A stretch of 64,000 nt of DNA from Adiantum capillus-veneris (GCA_014529385.2 CM043958.1:75139169-75203168), one strand, 5' to 3'; positions 24,500-36,867 are shown, numbered from the stretch's first letter. The notes: generated from the letters alone by a model not told the origin. Made by a program: numbers and translations.

Positions 24500-26085
24500 T
24501 TCCGTTTACTCCTGTGCAGCAGGAGTAAACGCAGCTGGCTCTCAAAAGGGTGGACACTTGGTTACAGGATTTACACCTACTCGTCTTCACCAACCTCGAT
24601 TGGCAGGGTACTCTTGTTCACCCGCAGGCCACAATATTGATTGAGCAGTTAGCTATTGGTGATATGGTGCAAGTTACTAATCAGCAGATTCAGTTTACAG
24701 CTGAAAGAATTTCAAGATGCTATTGCCTGCCAAGCGATGGTGTTGTGCGAGCATCACACGTTATTCCTATTGTAGAGGCAGATCTGGAGTTTGGCTTAAA
24801 AGTGAAGGGTGAATATAAGTTATCAGGGCTCACAGATGTAGCAATAAGAGATGCATATTGCTGGTTCTTGGAGGCAATTTGGTTGCAAGCCAAAACCTAC
24901 ACAATTTTGCTAAAGCGCGTAATGTATTGCATTCAACCAACTTTGGGCTAGTGGCTTGGGCAGCGATCATCTAAGAACGATTGCTAGCAGAATGTCAAAG
25001 AGTGGTGGGGCAAATGGGGTGTAGTACCCCAACGAATACCAAGGTCAGGCAACTTCTTACTTTGGTGTTTCCCTTGCGGGAATTTTTTCCTCTTGCCCTT
25101 CGCCCTCTGTGCCACTTTGAGGATGATCAATTTCTCACACGTGATACTACGCAGTTGCCACAAGCTTAGAGTTTTATAGTGCCTATTGTGGGGGTGTCTC
25201 AAACACCTGCTCAAATAGTGGATGTGCCGGTGCCTTCAACTACAGTAGACTCTGGTTCATAGGAGATGGCCACTGCAGGGACATCAAGCTGAAAGCAAGG
25301 ACAGGAAAAAGTCATGCTTTCCACACCACCTCCTGCTGCGACATCATGTGTGATCAATGACAGACTGCCGGAGGATTCCAGAGTTGCACGCTGGCAGCGA
25401 AGAATGCAGGAGCGAGCTGCAACTTCCACTCCAATTGGAACTGGCTCTGTGGGTGCGAACACTTCCTCGCAACCAAAAAAATTTGGTGTTCATATAGTAG
25501 CTGCCACGGCAAGGGGGACTATTCCAGCAGCTCTACCCTGGGAGACAAGTGCCACAAATCCCTCATATCAGCTCCAGGCATGCGAAGCATTTTTGCAACA
25601 CATTGCAGAGTCCCTGTGTTTGGTTTGGTCAGCTCCAGCAAGTGAGACACGCATTACCAAGCTCAAAACACAGGTGGCTGCCTTGCAGGCTCGCAATGTG
25701 GAGCTGACAAGTCAAAACACAGCATTGGATATTACAGCCTTGATGAAATACAGGCTCTGAGGGGGGCTAACTCTGTGTTTGTCGCTTCTGTTCAAGATGA
25801 ATTTCTTCAATTGCGCACGAAGAATAACGTGGCCACTTATTTACCATCACATCATGGTGATGTGATTATCAATATGAATGATCATGATGCCTTAGCAGTG
25901 GAAATGCAACAGGACCTGCACAATTTTTTGGAAGGTCAAATGCAGAGTTGGAGGTCACGGCTATCTGATGAGGCGCTAGCACAGCAACCAACTCAACATG
26001 TTGTGGTGAGCCAGCCTGACCCGTCGACTAATGACAGAGGTAAGAACATTGTCAAGAGGGTTTTGATATTTCTAATTGGGTGAAA
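24500..26085 (+). pseudogene. Additional ORF of element C (plant transposon-protein domain plus coiled coil)
   Basis: 24550-24951 encodes GDMVQVTNQQIQFTAERISR followed by CYCLPSDGV and a Trp/Leu-rich part (YCWFLEAIWLQAKTYTILL), resembling the domain found in extra ORFs of Athila/Tat-type elements (Pfam putative plant transposon protein). 25314-25760 carries a heptad-like segment ITKLKTQVAALQARNVELTS and stops; one frame over, 25775-26083 continues with VFVASVQDEFLQLRTKN and acidic/Gln-rich sequence. Function in such elements is unproven; an envelope-like or accessory role has been proposed for the class. The domain assignment is from memory. Confidence 0.55.
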
Positions 26086-26530
26086 GCTATAGAAGAATGT
26101 GTTGAGGCCCAAGCTCATGTCTCTCCTTTGTAGTGAGTGATTCATCATCTTTGTAGGGAGTGGCGTAGAGTCTGTTTTTGGGTGGAGACACTAGCTCATT
26201 CTTTTTTGCTCAGTCTCCCACCATGTCCACTTTTTTGGCCTGCTCTAAACAGACATTTGGCTCGGTATTACCCTATTCATACACCTCTTGCCCCTTTACC
26301 ACAGGCCCCTCAATCTATTTCCTTGCCAACGCAATTCATTCCAAGGGATCCTTGGCCGGAGCAGCCTGAGATAGATGTTGGCGGAGGTTTATAGAGCACA
26401 TCGGCAAGATTTTTGGGGATTTGGCTACATCAATATTTCCTTGTCACCAGAATGGGAGGAGCAGCAACCGGAGCCTTCGACATGAAGAGGCTAAAGCTGT
26501 GGGTTCGCGCAATCCACTGTGCATGCCAGA
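26086..26530 (+). other. 3' untranslated part of C
   Basis: Pro-rich short frames without recognised domains. A purine-rich GAAGAGGCTAAAGC at about 26481 may be the worn polypurine tract, though it is 40 bp from the LTR. Confidence 0.4.
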
Positions 26531-26909
26531 TGTTACGGCATAAGCCTCACATTGCGATCCTGCGGATGTCTGGTCATTGCGAACTAGGAGTCATGTGGCT
26601 TTGGGACAGTTCTTCATGGGATATCATAAGACAGGACGGGGTTTTGCACCATCTCTGATCTGCACTGGAGCAACGGGTGTATTTGGGGCAGCATACCAGT
26701 ATTTGTGGATATCTCTTTTAGACAATCAATACATCCTTCTCATGTAATTCTATGTCCTGTTACATATCAATGAAGAAGATGGTGTTATGTCCTGTGTATT
26801 GTCTTCTATTTTGCCTTCATATACCTTAATGTTTATATAATGTCAGGCAGCGTGAGGATATCCATTCCTGTAGTGCTTATTGCTCCATTGCGGGGGATTA
26901 GGCATTACA
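26531..26909 (+). repeat. 3' LTR of element C
   Basis: 379 bp, TGTTACGGCATAAGCC to GGCATTACA, colinear with the two pieces of the 5' LTR and without the D insertion, so it shows the empty site (TTTTAGACAATCAATACATCC). Confidence 0.93.
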
Positions 26910-29900
26910 ATAGAAAACTATGCAGAAGGTTTACAGATGCCAAACAACAACAATGCTACCCAAAGTGTGCCTTCACAGTCCCAAAACGTGAGACTAAACC
27001 AAAGCCAAATAGTTTTAACCTGTTACAATGAAGTAGGTTATGATGATCACCCTAGGAAGGGGGGAGCTATAAATCCATCAAGCTCAGTTTATGTACCAGG
27101 AAATGCTACACCGGTTAGAAGCCCTAGAGCTTCTAGCCAATAGACCCCTTCAAAGCAAAAACCATTGAAAGATCATATGGTTGTTGGAAGTTTTCAATTG
27201 ACCCAGATTCCATCAGAACCTACAGACAAATGCTTATATGAATTTCATCAAGGATAGAAGTTTCATCTGATCTCCACAAGTCAAAGTCAAAAACCGACAA
27301 GTCCAATAGTGTTCAAACAGTTACATGTGACCAAGCTCACATATGCATATCAAGATGCACATGATAATGAATATCAGCAAGGTCATGACCTTGTACAAAC
27401 CCATACGGATGGCCCGCCGACTGAAGTCAAGGACTATCTGAAGATGATGCAAAGCCTCAAGCTACCAGAATAGGTGGCACAAAAGTCAAAGTCAATGAAA
27501 GCTAAAGTCTAGAAGGATACACAAAGGTCACCACCGAAATCTCCTTTGAAGAGATAGATTCTGACAGACAGTACATTTGGTCTTCTAAGATCAAAGGTTA
27601 CTCAGATGCAGATGGACAATGCTCATCAATTTCAAACAAAAAGTGAAATATTACAGCCATGGAGCCAACATCAATCAAAGCAGGTGGTCAAAGCAAAGAA
27701 AATGCAGATAAATCTCAATCAAAGGATGTTGCCATAGCATAAGAAGTCAATTCAGACACAAATCTTGAGATGATCAAGTGCAACATTGTTGGTGAGAACG
27801 AAGAAAAGCTGTCAAGCAAAGTAAAGCTAGATTTTCAGTTAGACAAGAACCTCATGTCTTTTCGCACTTGGAAGAGATGTGGCCAACCATAGCTAGAAGA
27901 TGCTCCTAAATTTGTGAGCATATCAAGAAACAAACGAGCAAAATGCTGGGGAATCATCTCCACCACCATTAAAGTAAGTTCACAGATCATCATAGCTCAA
28001 TTGCAAAAGATATGCCAGACGACATCAATGGGAATGCCAATGGCCCAGAAGATGTTAGAGGTACAAAATTCAAGCATGACGGAGTCATCACTGACAACAA
28101 AGAATGAAGACCAAGACTGGTTATCCGTGGACGACAGCACAAAGTCATCAAGCACAATTAAAATGGAGACTTATATCAAAGCAGATCTTATTGAAGATGA
28201 TTCATCTCCATCAAACAGACTTCAGAAGAGCTTAAAGATTATTAAGCAATAAGAAGTGCAGATCAAATAGCACAAAGAGTAACCACGGAAGCTATTGAGC
28301 AGAGAATGTCATCAAAGCCAGAAGTTAAGAAGAACGAGGTTGCAGACAACTAGGAAGCCCAACATAAGGCCTACAAAGAAGATACAATGCTAATACTCTC
28401 TTCTCCAAGAGTTAGCCAGCAAAAATTACAGGTACCATTAATGTTGGAATCAGAGTTGCAAGAGTCACAAGAGTCAAAGACAAATCTTGCAGACAAAGGA
28501 AAAGCAAAAGTGGACCCTCCACCAACTAGCAAAGAAGTTGTGACCGCATATTCCTCTACATCAAAGAACCCTCATGGATCAGCTTCTTCAAGCAAGTCAA
28601 ACTTTCAAAACTTCAAGTCAAATGCTGACAATCGAAACCAAAAAAGCAAAATATTTCAACCAGAGTACTCAAGAAAGCAAAGGAAAGTCAAGCAAGTGTT
28701 TGTTTTGAGCAGTTTAGTCAAAGTCAATGATCTGGTTTGGATTAAAGACAGGAAATCAACACAGAAAGACAAACACATGGGATGGTTAGCATCACAATGG
28801 AGCTTAAAGGAATAGGAGTACTATGGAGGTAACAGACAGATATGGGTACCAAAACCTCAGGTAAGGGCATATGAAGTAACGTCAAGTCCCTCCCAAGAAA
28901 CAACACCCACAAGGTATCAACCTTGACAATATCCTCGGATACCTAAGAAGCAGGTATACAACAAACAACATCAAAAGATGCTAAAGTCTACCACAACTCT
29001 CAAGAGGATACAGAACAGAGACAGATCGCAAAGAATCTTCCTCGTAGACAAGGATTCTATACAGGCTATATAAAGATTTGGCTACCAGTCAACTAGAAGC
29101 CAACTGCAACTACACCAAGCCTGCATGTACATCTCAAAAACTCAACAAGACCTAGAGCCAAGCAAAGTTGACAAAGGAACTACAAAGGTCCTCAAGAGAT
29201 TTGGATTCCTAAATCTTCCAATGCTCCTAGTCAAAAGTCAAATGTCAACGATCAATAGAGGTCTACAACAACATCAAAGACTCCTATCAACAGGCCCAAT
29301 TGGAGAATCAAACAGATGATGGAGTCTTCACAGTCAAAGAGGACAAACCAACCAATGAGAATGCAGATTCAAAGAAGATAAAATAGGTATGGCAAAAGAA
29401 ACCTTCAATGCCAACTTGGTCCTTCACTAATCCTCTTTTTGAGGATTCAAGCTTACTTTTACCTGAAGAAATTTTTCTAGTAAACACAAATGTAAAAAGT
29501 CAAGTAACCAGGGTGCAAAAAACACTCTTTGGCATAGTCAAAGTCGGGCTACTGAGCCATAAAATGAGCAAAGCATTAGTCCCAAAGCTTCAAGTCATAT
29601 TAAACTCTGTGCTAAGAGTCGTAGTTATTAGGCTTACGCTCAAGCTGGAAGAGTTGAGCATATCTATGTCATGTAGCTCATGCTGGATGAGATGAGCATA
29701 AGAGTCAAAGTTTATTAACTTACAATTGATGGAGTATCGTAGAGTCCAACACTCACGCATAGTGCACCATAAGATGAGAGCACATATCCTCGTCATCGAA
29801 AACCATTCTTAAAGGGGTGCCAGCTTGCAAAGCCATGTCATATGCTTTTATTGCTACACCATCTTTTTGAAGAACCCCTCAAAATCTTTCTTGCAAAGCA

Positions 29901-30317
29901 TATTGTTTTCCATGCATTTCTGTCTATGCATAGATAGGATGTCCCACCATTGGATATATGCATTAGACTCTTTTATCTTCCACCTATGCACCTTGAGTGG
30001 ACTACAACAGGCATAGGTGGTCATTCAGGTATTAGACCCTTATTTAAAATCTCATCCTTCTACTTCCCTTGTACATACTTTTTATAAATAAACATCAGCC
30101 TCATCATTATGCTATTACAACGGACAAATGCAACATCATCTCTCACATCAAACATATTTGGACCAATGAAAATGCTACAAGAAATTGAACTTCATCAACA
30201 AATCCAATGACAAATAAAGAAAATCAGCCATCGACAACCAATCAAAAACCTTCCACAGCCTCCACGGACACTTTTCAACAGTGCCCGAGGATGGGTACTA
30301 AAATCGGAAGGGGGGAA
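26910..30317 (+). pseudogene. Element F internal region (second half)
   Basis: Continuation of the F coding across C: short frames with many stops, Lys/Ser/Gln-rich. Recognisable bits are 27914-28252, 28387-28815 (ends VNDLVWIKDRKSTQKD and, past a stop, RQIWVPKPQVR) and 29408-29695. I searched the readable frames for RT, integrase and RNase H motifs and found none, so F may be a large non-autonomous derivative or too eroded to tell. Confidence 0.4.
30306..30317 (+). promoter_or_regulatory. Polypurine tract of F
   Basis: GGAAGGGGGGAA lies directly before the LTR-like sequence, as expected of a plus-strand primer. Confidence 0.7.
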
Positions 30318-31220
30318 TATTAACTGAGTCAACGTCAGTTAACAGAAGCTTCTAAAGGCCAAAGACGTATGAAATGCACATTGAGGATGAATACAAAGAA
30401 GCAGTAAATATTGGAGTTACACATTTTCACGTTTTCCCAAAATGGTCACGTATTATAAATTTCAAGCCATTGTAATATTTTAATGTGTTACGGGCTCAAT
30501 GGGAGTTCCAAGAATATGTCAATTAGTGTGCCTACATTGCAGATTCAATAAGTGGTGGAGCCCTAAAGGCCTTGGGCACCCGGACATTGCATATTTTTAC
30601 CCCAGGTATATAAAGCAATGTCTAAAAGAAATTAGGGTTCTCAAGCTCATTTCTTGAGAGCACTCTTTGGTGAGAGCTCTTGAGGTGTATGGCTATGGAG
30701 TCCTTGAGCTTCTCCTTGCTCATGAGACTTGATTAACACTAATCAATGATTCATTCTCTCTCACTATGCCTCTCTCATGCTTCTTATGATTGCCTATGAT
30801 GCTTAGATTAGCTAGATCTTAACTAATTAGTGGTTAATCCCTCTCTAATCTTGTGTGATTGCCCTCTCTTGCTTGCGTGTGCATGTAGGTTTGATTGGAG
30901 TGTGGTGCTTGATAGATCTTTGTGTGTGTGCTTGCGATTAGTGTGTTGCATGATAGGATTAGTATTGTGTGCATCTTGCAATCTTAGTGTGTGTGATTGG
31001 GTTGATTAGAGGTGAAGAGAAGTGGATGTGGAGATTGCCCTTCATTGCGGCTTATCTCCTCCATAGGCCGAGAAGCTCACCTCATAGAGTTAACCATTCG
31101 TGTTTCCATGATTAGCTCACTAATTGTGTGAGTGTTTCCATGCCCTAGCCGGGTAGCTCATCCCTCTATATTGACAATTTTGTTGGTCATTGGAGCTATG
31201 CAACAATGGGACCCCCAACA
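30318..31220 (+). repeat. 3' LTR of element F
   Basis: Follows the purine tract; begins TATTAAC (TG expected) and ends GGGACCCCCAACA. Diverged but colinear with the reverse complement of the B LTR: GGGCTCANTGGGAGTTCCAA near its start and TTTCCATGCCCTAGCCGGGT, GACAATTTTGT and GGGACCCCCAACA near its end. B and F therefore belong to related families in opposite orientation. Includes CAGGTATATAAAGCAATG, a likely TATA element (about 30605). Confidence 0.65.
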
Positions 31221-31759
31221 TTACGCCAATAGTGTATGATTTTGACAACGGCACAAAGAGAGTGCCTACAAGCTTCTAGGTGATTTTTCTTGCAAACCGG
31301 GTGTCCTTTTGGTGACTTCTTTGTACCTATGGGTTCACGTCAAGTAGGACTACACGTTAGGACCATACGCCATGGAAAATGGTAACTTTTATTTTGTTGC
31401 ATGTCTTTATACGTGATTGTCACAAGGGGTAGTTGGAGGTGGGTTATCCAATTAGAGTCCATAGGATATTGATCTTAAGGCAAGGAGAGTGTACCTTATG
31501 AGTTTCATGACGTTTCGAATGCGTTTGACCTAGATTCGGTGAGCATTAGCATTGTAGTTTGGATTATCTTCACTAGTGAGATCTTTGACCCAATTTCCTT
31601 ATTAGTGATTGTCTTACAAGGTCAAGAAGTAGGTTCATAACCCTCTTCTTCTTTCCATGCGCCTACAGGTTAAGCTTCATCCTCGGCTGACATAGAGTTG
31701 TCAGTTTTGTTTTCATTATGCTAGCGTCCGCTCACGGCATACCCAGCAACGGTGCCAAA
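31221..31759 (-). other. Leader of element B
   Basis: Lies between the F LTR and the right LTR of B. No frames found. It starts at B's primer site and presumably is the 5' untranslated leader into which F inserted. Confidence 0.5.
31741..31757 (-). promoter_or_regulatory. Primer-binding site of B (Asp tRNA type)
   Basis: The minus strand reads TGGCACCGTTGCTGGGT two bases after the LTR end, two changes from TGGCGCCGTTGCCGGGG, a common plant gypsy primer site attributed to Asp tRNA. This fixes B's orientation as minus. Confidence 0.8.
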
Positions 31760-32740
31760 TGTTGGGAGGCGTTGTAGCAACAACCTAATTGCAACCCACA
31801 CAAAATTATCAAATCTGTGGGTCAGCAACCCGGCTAGGGCATGGAAGCACAAGCATCGGATGAATAGAAAAAGAGGATTCAAGAGATCACCTCTCCAATG
31901 CAATTAGAGATTAGCCATGGCAAGACTAACTCTAAACCTACTCTAATCACTAATCAATCAACTCCTACACACATCAAGTCCACCAAAGTCCAACTTACCA
32001 TAAACTAAAAACCCAAAGCACATAATGATAAGCACGCACTAATTACATTGGTGTTGGCCTCTCCAATCACCATATGCCAATCATGGCACTTCATCAATAG
32101 CTACACACACAAGGTGAATGGTGCTAGAGTTTCATAAAACCTATCTACACACAAGCATACAATAGAGCACACACAGTAATTACAAGATTAAGACCCAGCT
32201 TAATCAACCTAATTAGTGATTCTAAATATCACAAATCGAATGCTTGTAGAAGAATAGGAGTGGTTAATAGCAAGAAGTATATACCTCTCTCAAATCTAGA
32301 ATAATGAGAGTGTAATACTACTTCATGACATAATGAAATGTAGAGAAGAAGTAGACTAATGAGAAAATAGGAATTAGATTAATCAAGAAGAGCTTACTCT
32401 AATTACAAATGGATTAGCACTAGCCTCTTAAGCATGGGCATTAAGCTCAAGGTTAGGCCATAGAGTGAACACTCAAGAGAGAGAGAGCTCTCAAAAGTGG
32501 ATCCTCAAGAGTGGATACTCAAGAATGAAGCCTCCTTGCATAAAGGCTTCCTTTTAAAGGCATTCACCACAATCCCTTCTATTATGGGTTTAAGCTTGAG
32601 CCCTCTAACTAGCATATACAACTTTGGAGCTCCCAATGAGCCCAAGACATATACAAAGTGAGTGGAAAATATTGTGACATCCATAGCATATCTCTCGCTT
32701 GATGCATAACCGGTGTAGCCTGTGTTAGCCGCTGCTAACA
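31760..32740 (-). repeat. LTR of element B (5' LTR in element orientation)
   Basis: 981 bp, TGTTGGGAGGCGTTGTAGC to CCGCTGCTAACA on the plus strand, followed directly by the duplication TCATG and A's RT frame. Confidence 0.93.
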
Positions 32741-32745
32741 TCATG

Positions 32746-33717
32746 CCTTTTGGCTTGACCAATGCACCAGCCACATTTTATCGCTTGATGGAGAAGCTAT
32801 TAAGGCCTCACCAAACCTTTACTGAAGTGTTCTTTGACGATATAATCATCTACTCTAATTCACTAGATGAACACAAGCAACACCTCCATGTAATATTTCA
32901 AGTCTTACAAGAGAATAAACTTTATATTAATCGAAAGAAAACTGAGTTTTTCTTACAAGAGATTCAGTATTTAGGTCACGTTATCTCTCAAGATGGCATC
33001 CAAATGGATCCATCAAAGCTAGAGGTAATAAAAGGATGGCCTAATCCAAGGAATCTACATGAACTAAGAAGCTTTATAGATATGTGTCCATATTGTAGAC
33101 GCTTCATAGAAAAGTTCCCACAAATCGCACGACCATTACATGACCTAACAAAGAAAAACATTAGGTATACATGGTCTGCCAAGGAGAACAATGCTTTTGA
33201 AAAGCTTAAAGAAAATCTTATCTCGCAACATGTGCTTACACTGTCGGACCTCTCAAAGCCATTTGACATCCAATGTGATGCTTGTGGTGATTGCCTTGGA
33301 GTTGTTTTGCTCCAAGAAGGGCACGCTATAGCCTATGAAAGTCAAAGGCTCGACCCTGTTGAGCAAGCTCTAGGCATATATGAAAAGGAACTCCTCGCAG
33401 TTCTACATGCCTTAGACTCATGGAAGCACTATTTATTGGCGACTCCTTTCATTCTACGAACGGATCACCAAAGCCTTAAGTACTTCATGATGCAGACCAA
33501 GCTCTCCGAAAAACAAATGAGGTGGGCAAATTTCCTTTTGCAATTTCATTTTCATATTGCTCACATTGCTGGCAAGCATAATCAAGTAGCCCATGCACTC
33601 TCAAGACGGCCAAAAGTGAATGTGGTTTCCATAGCAACTCACAATGATCTATCTTCTATGATAGATGAGTACGCTATTGATCCCGATTTTAGAGATGTGA
33701 TTTCAGCCTTGCACTAG
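32746..33717 (+). pseudogene. pol: Element A reverse transcriptase (C-terminal) and RNase H
   Basis: A 323-residue open stretch beginning at the RT palm (PFGLTNAPATFYRLM), with FFDDIIIYSNSLDEH (catalytic DD present), LGHVISQDGIQMDPSKLEVI, SFIDMCPYCRRFIEKF; RNase H from FDIQCDACGDCLGVVLLQ through AIAYESQRLDPVEQ and YEKELLAVLHALDSWKHYL to RTDHQSLKY, then the tether FHIAHIAGKHNQVAHALSRR. No stops: the best preserved part of A. Confidence 0.93.
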
Positions 33718-34862
33718 GGAAGAAAGAGGAACCATTTACCTTACAAGATGGTTACCTTCTCTATGGCAATAGACTATGCGTTACTAACTCACTACATGAG
33801 AAAGTAATGTATGAATCTCATGCTCCTCCTTATGTGAGGCATAGATGGATTTAGTCTACCCTAAAATAGATAGAAACATTTTTCTATTGGCATGCCACGA
33901 AAGCAAACATACAAGAATATGTTTCTAAATGTGTGGTGTGCCAAAAGACAAAGTTTGATAGAGGGAAGCAACTTGGATTGCTTCAATCGTTTTGCCAATC
34001 CCTAATTCACCATGGGAGAATTTAGGGACAAGGCTAAACTTATCTTTGGCCTATCACCCGCAAGCAGATGGCCAAAGTGAAATAGCTAACCTAACAATTC
34101 TTGATCTATTAAAGCCTATGTAATGGTAGTAGATCAAAGGTCCCAATGGGAGAAGTACTTACCGTCAGTGGAGTATGCCTACAATAATATTGTACATACC
34201 TTCACAAGAAAATCACCTTTTGAGGTAATTGAGGGAAGATCCAAAAGTCCCCTACTACTTAAGGTACATCGGAAGATCTTCGCTGATGAGTATAGCCGAG
34301 ACCTACAAGAATCTTTCCAAAAGATTAAGGATGTTATCTCTATCTCAAAGCAAAGGCAGAAGGCTGCTGCTAATAAGCACAAAAGAGCTCAAGCCTTCAA
34401 ACAAAATGATTGGGCCTTACTTAAATTTTCCAAGGCTTGATTAAGGCACACAACGGGCAAGAATCCTATGGGACACCAAAAGTACTATGCTAAATTAGAA
34501 AAATTGTACTATGGTCCCTTCCAGATTCTTAGACCAATAAATGAGATGGCCTATCAACTTAAGTTGCCCAGTCATTAGCTCATACACAATGCTTTCCATG
34601 TGAGCCTACTAAAGCCTTACAAAGGAGAGCCACCTCAAGAACCAACTATTGAAGATCACCTGAGATCGAGGACCAAGAAGAGGTGTTGCAGCCCGAGTCC
34701 ATTCTCCGAAATGAAGACAAGGTATTGAGAGGCAATAAGATTATCCGACGGTATCTTATTAAGTTTAAGAACTATCCTTTTGAAGATGCTACATGGATGC
34801 AAGGCATACAATTAAAGGATAACCTAAACCTTGTCAATGCTTACAATGCTTCTCTAGAGTAA
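33718..34862 (+). pseudogene. pol: Element A integrase remnant and chromodomain
   Basis: YVSKCVVCQKTKFDRGKQLG (about 33919) is the zinc-binding end. Soon after NSPWEN (about 34010) the sequence jumps to GTRLNLSLAYHPQADGQSE, so about 100 residues holding both catalytic Asp are missing; the catalytic Glu remains. 34123-34440 encodes SVEYAYNN..T..SPFEV and HKRAQAFKQNDWALL. Past a shift, YGPFQILRPINEMAYQLKLP and FHVSLLKPY. The chromodomain at about 34690-34862 reads PESILRNEDKVLRGN, IIRRYLIKFKNYPFEDATWM, the feature that defines chromoviruses and guides integration to heterochromatin. Confidence 0.88.
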
Positions 34863-35216
34863 GAAAATGTAACTATGTTTAAAATGAACAAAATTTTTGT
34901 CTTATAAAATACTCTTTTTCTTTATTCTGCACAAATGTTAAGAAGTATGCATGCTTAGGATCAAGTTTGCGGAGACGACGTCTTCCAAACACCAAGTAGA
35001 GCTTGTCACTCTACTATGGAAGATTGATAGGACTAATGCACAGACATGCTTGCAGCAACTTAGACTCTCAAGTGCCAAATGGATTAGTCATCCATTCTGG
35101 AACGATGTCGTAGGGTAAAATAGGGATATTCTACCCGCTAGAAAAAGGACTGATGACTAGGCTTTATCTTCTCTACCCCGTAGTCGAGGACGACTATGAT
35201 TTGAAGAGAGAGGTAA
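34863..35216 (+). other. 3' untranslated region and polypurine tract of A
   Basis: No frames. GAAGAGAGAGG at 35203-35213, three bases before the 3' LTR, is the polypurine tract. Confidence 0.75.
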
Positions 35217-36048
35217 TGTCATAATAACTAATATCTAATTCTCCTAAATGACTTTCTCATGTTAAACTGATCATTGAATATGGGGAAGTACCAGGGGAGA
35301 AAAAGCTAGCATATTGGTTAGGTTGGCAGATTGGTCACAGTAGGGATCCAAAGGAGGGAAAATAGGGATCCAAAGGGGGGCCATCTGCAAAAGAGCAATT
35401 TGCATCAATGGGATTCAAAGACCCTAAGGTTCAGCCCATTAAGACTTCCAAAATGCTAAGGTTCAAAAATTCAAAGGTAATGTCCAATGGTCAAACCTTG
35501 AGGTAAATTGGATGCCTGTGGGAAGACTCAAAAGTCTTCCCACATCCCTATCTAGGAGGAGGCGAGCCTTATATGTAGGGGATGAGAGAGAAACACACAC
35601 ACACTCTTGCAAGGTCCCTTTACACAAAGTGCATAGTGGACACATGTCAGCTCCCTAGGCCAGTTGCCCCCAAGGTGCATTCAAATCCTATTGGATGGCC
35701 ATAGAGGTGGACCAATGAGAATTAGGCTAGAGTAAATTTAGTTTAATTAATTTAAAAACACTTGATAAAAGAACCAATAGAAATTAAGCTCTCTAGAAGA
35801 TTATTGGACAGTCTCTTAAGGGGTCCAATGACCATTCAGCAGCCCAATGGCTTGCCTGATTCCTATTGGCCAGAAGACTAAGAGGTCCAATGAGAGTTTA
35901 ATTGCATTATTTAAATACCTAAATCTCTCAGAAAAGGGGAAAGGGGGACACATGTCACAAGGCTATCACTTATGCTTCTTAATTGTCATTGGCTAAGCTT
36001 TGGAGGGGCCAATAGGATGCCAGCATGAGCAATTACCAAGAGGGTTCG

Positions 36049-36141
<93 letters not shown>

Positions 36142-36867
36142 CTGATTTTTGCAATGCATTAGTACACACACACTCACACAATCTCATGTGTGAAGTAAAG
36201 AAGACTATCTCCTTCTCAAGCTTTAATGGAAAGCTCATCATCTACTCCAAGCTTATGAGAAGAAGGCCTACACCAACTCTTGGCTTTGTGATGCAAATCC
36301 AACCAAGAGCCAAGCTCCAATGCATGCTCATCTCCTCTAGCATGCTAATTACTAAGCTATGCTAAGCTATTAAGAGTGATTATGTAAGGAGACATACTTC
36401 TTTCTCGTAAGAATACTCCTTCTTCCTCTCAATCTACTCTCATACCCCGCTAGCTCTCACCATCTTCAAAGGTGTGTGAGGTCTTGGGTCTGAGACCGTC
36501 AGGGAATTGATGTTGTGTTTTCAAGTGTAAGTTTGGTGCTTGAAGCTTCCATCTTCATTGCACCAACAAGTAATTGAAGGAACGCAAAGTATTGTATTGT
36601 AAAATGTCTCCCTTGATGGGGGAAACCTATACAAAGTCTTTTGGAGGGGGGGACCATGTAAATCTGGTCCTCAACTATTGTCAATAGCTTAATTTCTCTC
36701 TCTTTTTGAATTATTGTTCATGCTTATCTAACTAGGTGTTATGCTTTTGTTGCTCTCTCCATCCAAGCACTCTTGCTATGCTCATTAGGAATCTATTCTA
36801 ATGAAAATCTCACTATGTCTATGTTATTTTCTACGACACACAAGTTACTAGACCATTAAATGTTACA
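35217..36867 (+). repeat. 3' LTR of element A
   Basis: 1651 bp, colinear with 7281-8946, ending CCATTAAATGTTACA, followed by TATA. Confidence 0.95.
36052..36141 (+). repeat. (GA)n-poly(G) with 50 consecutive G
   Basis: GA run 36052-36091 then G from 36092 to 36141. Longest homopolymer in the window; its exact length should be treated with caution because such runs are error-prone. Confidence 0.9.

Larger units (their letters stand above)
16196..26909 (+). mobile_element. Element C: Ty3/gypsy with extra 3' ORF, inserted in F
   Basis: LTRs begin TGTTACGGCATAAGCC and end GGCATTACA; ATAGA flanks it on both sides (16191-16195 and 26910-26914). Gag with three zinc knuckles, protease, RT, RNase H, integrase with a GPF-type tail, then about 2 kb of additional coding before the 3' LTR. 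This layout resembles the Athila/Tat branch of plant gypsy elements. Stops and frameshifts are scattered through it. The two LTRs differ at about 9-10% of sites by eye, mostly C-to-T and G-to-A. Confidence 0.92.
12433..32740 (-). mobile_element. Element B: LTR retrotransposon inserted in A, minus orientation
   Basis: Flanked by the 5-bp duplication TCATG (12428-12432 and 32741-32745), with LTRs 12433-13395 and 31760-32740. Removing it restores continuity of A at the conserved RT methionine-proline-phenylalanine site. An Asp-tRNA-type primer site beside the right LTR on the minus strand gives the orientation. Its interior is mostly occupied by plus-strand element F and by C; I found no gag or pol on the minus strand that could be B's own, so B may be non-autonomous or gutted. 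LTRs differ by about 8% in ~300 bp compared by eye. Confidence 0.9.
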
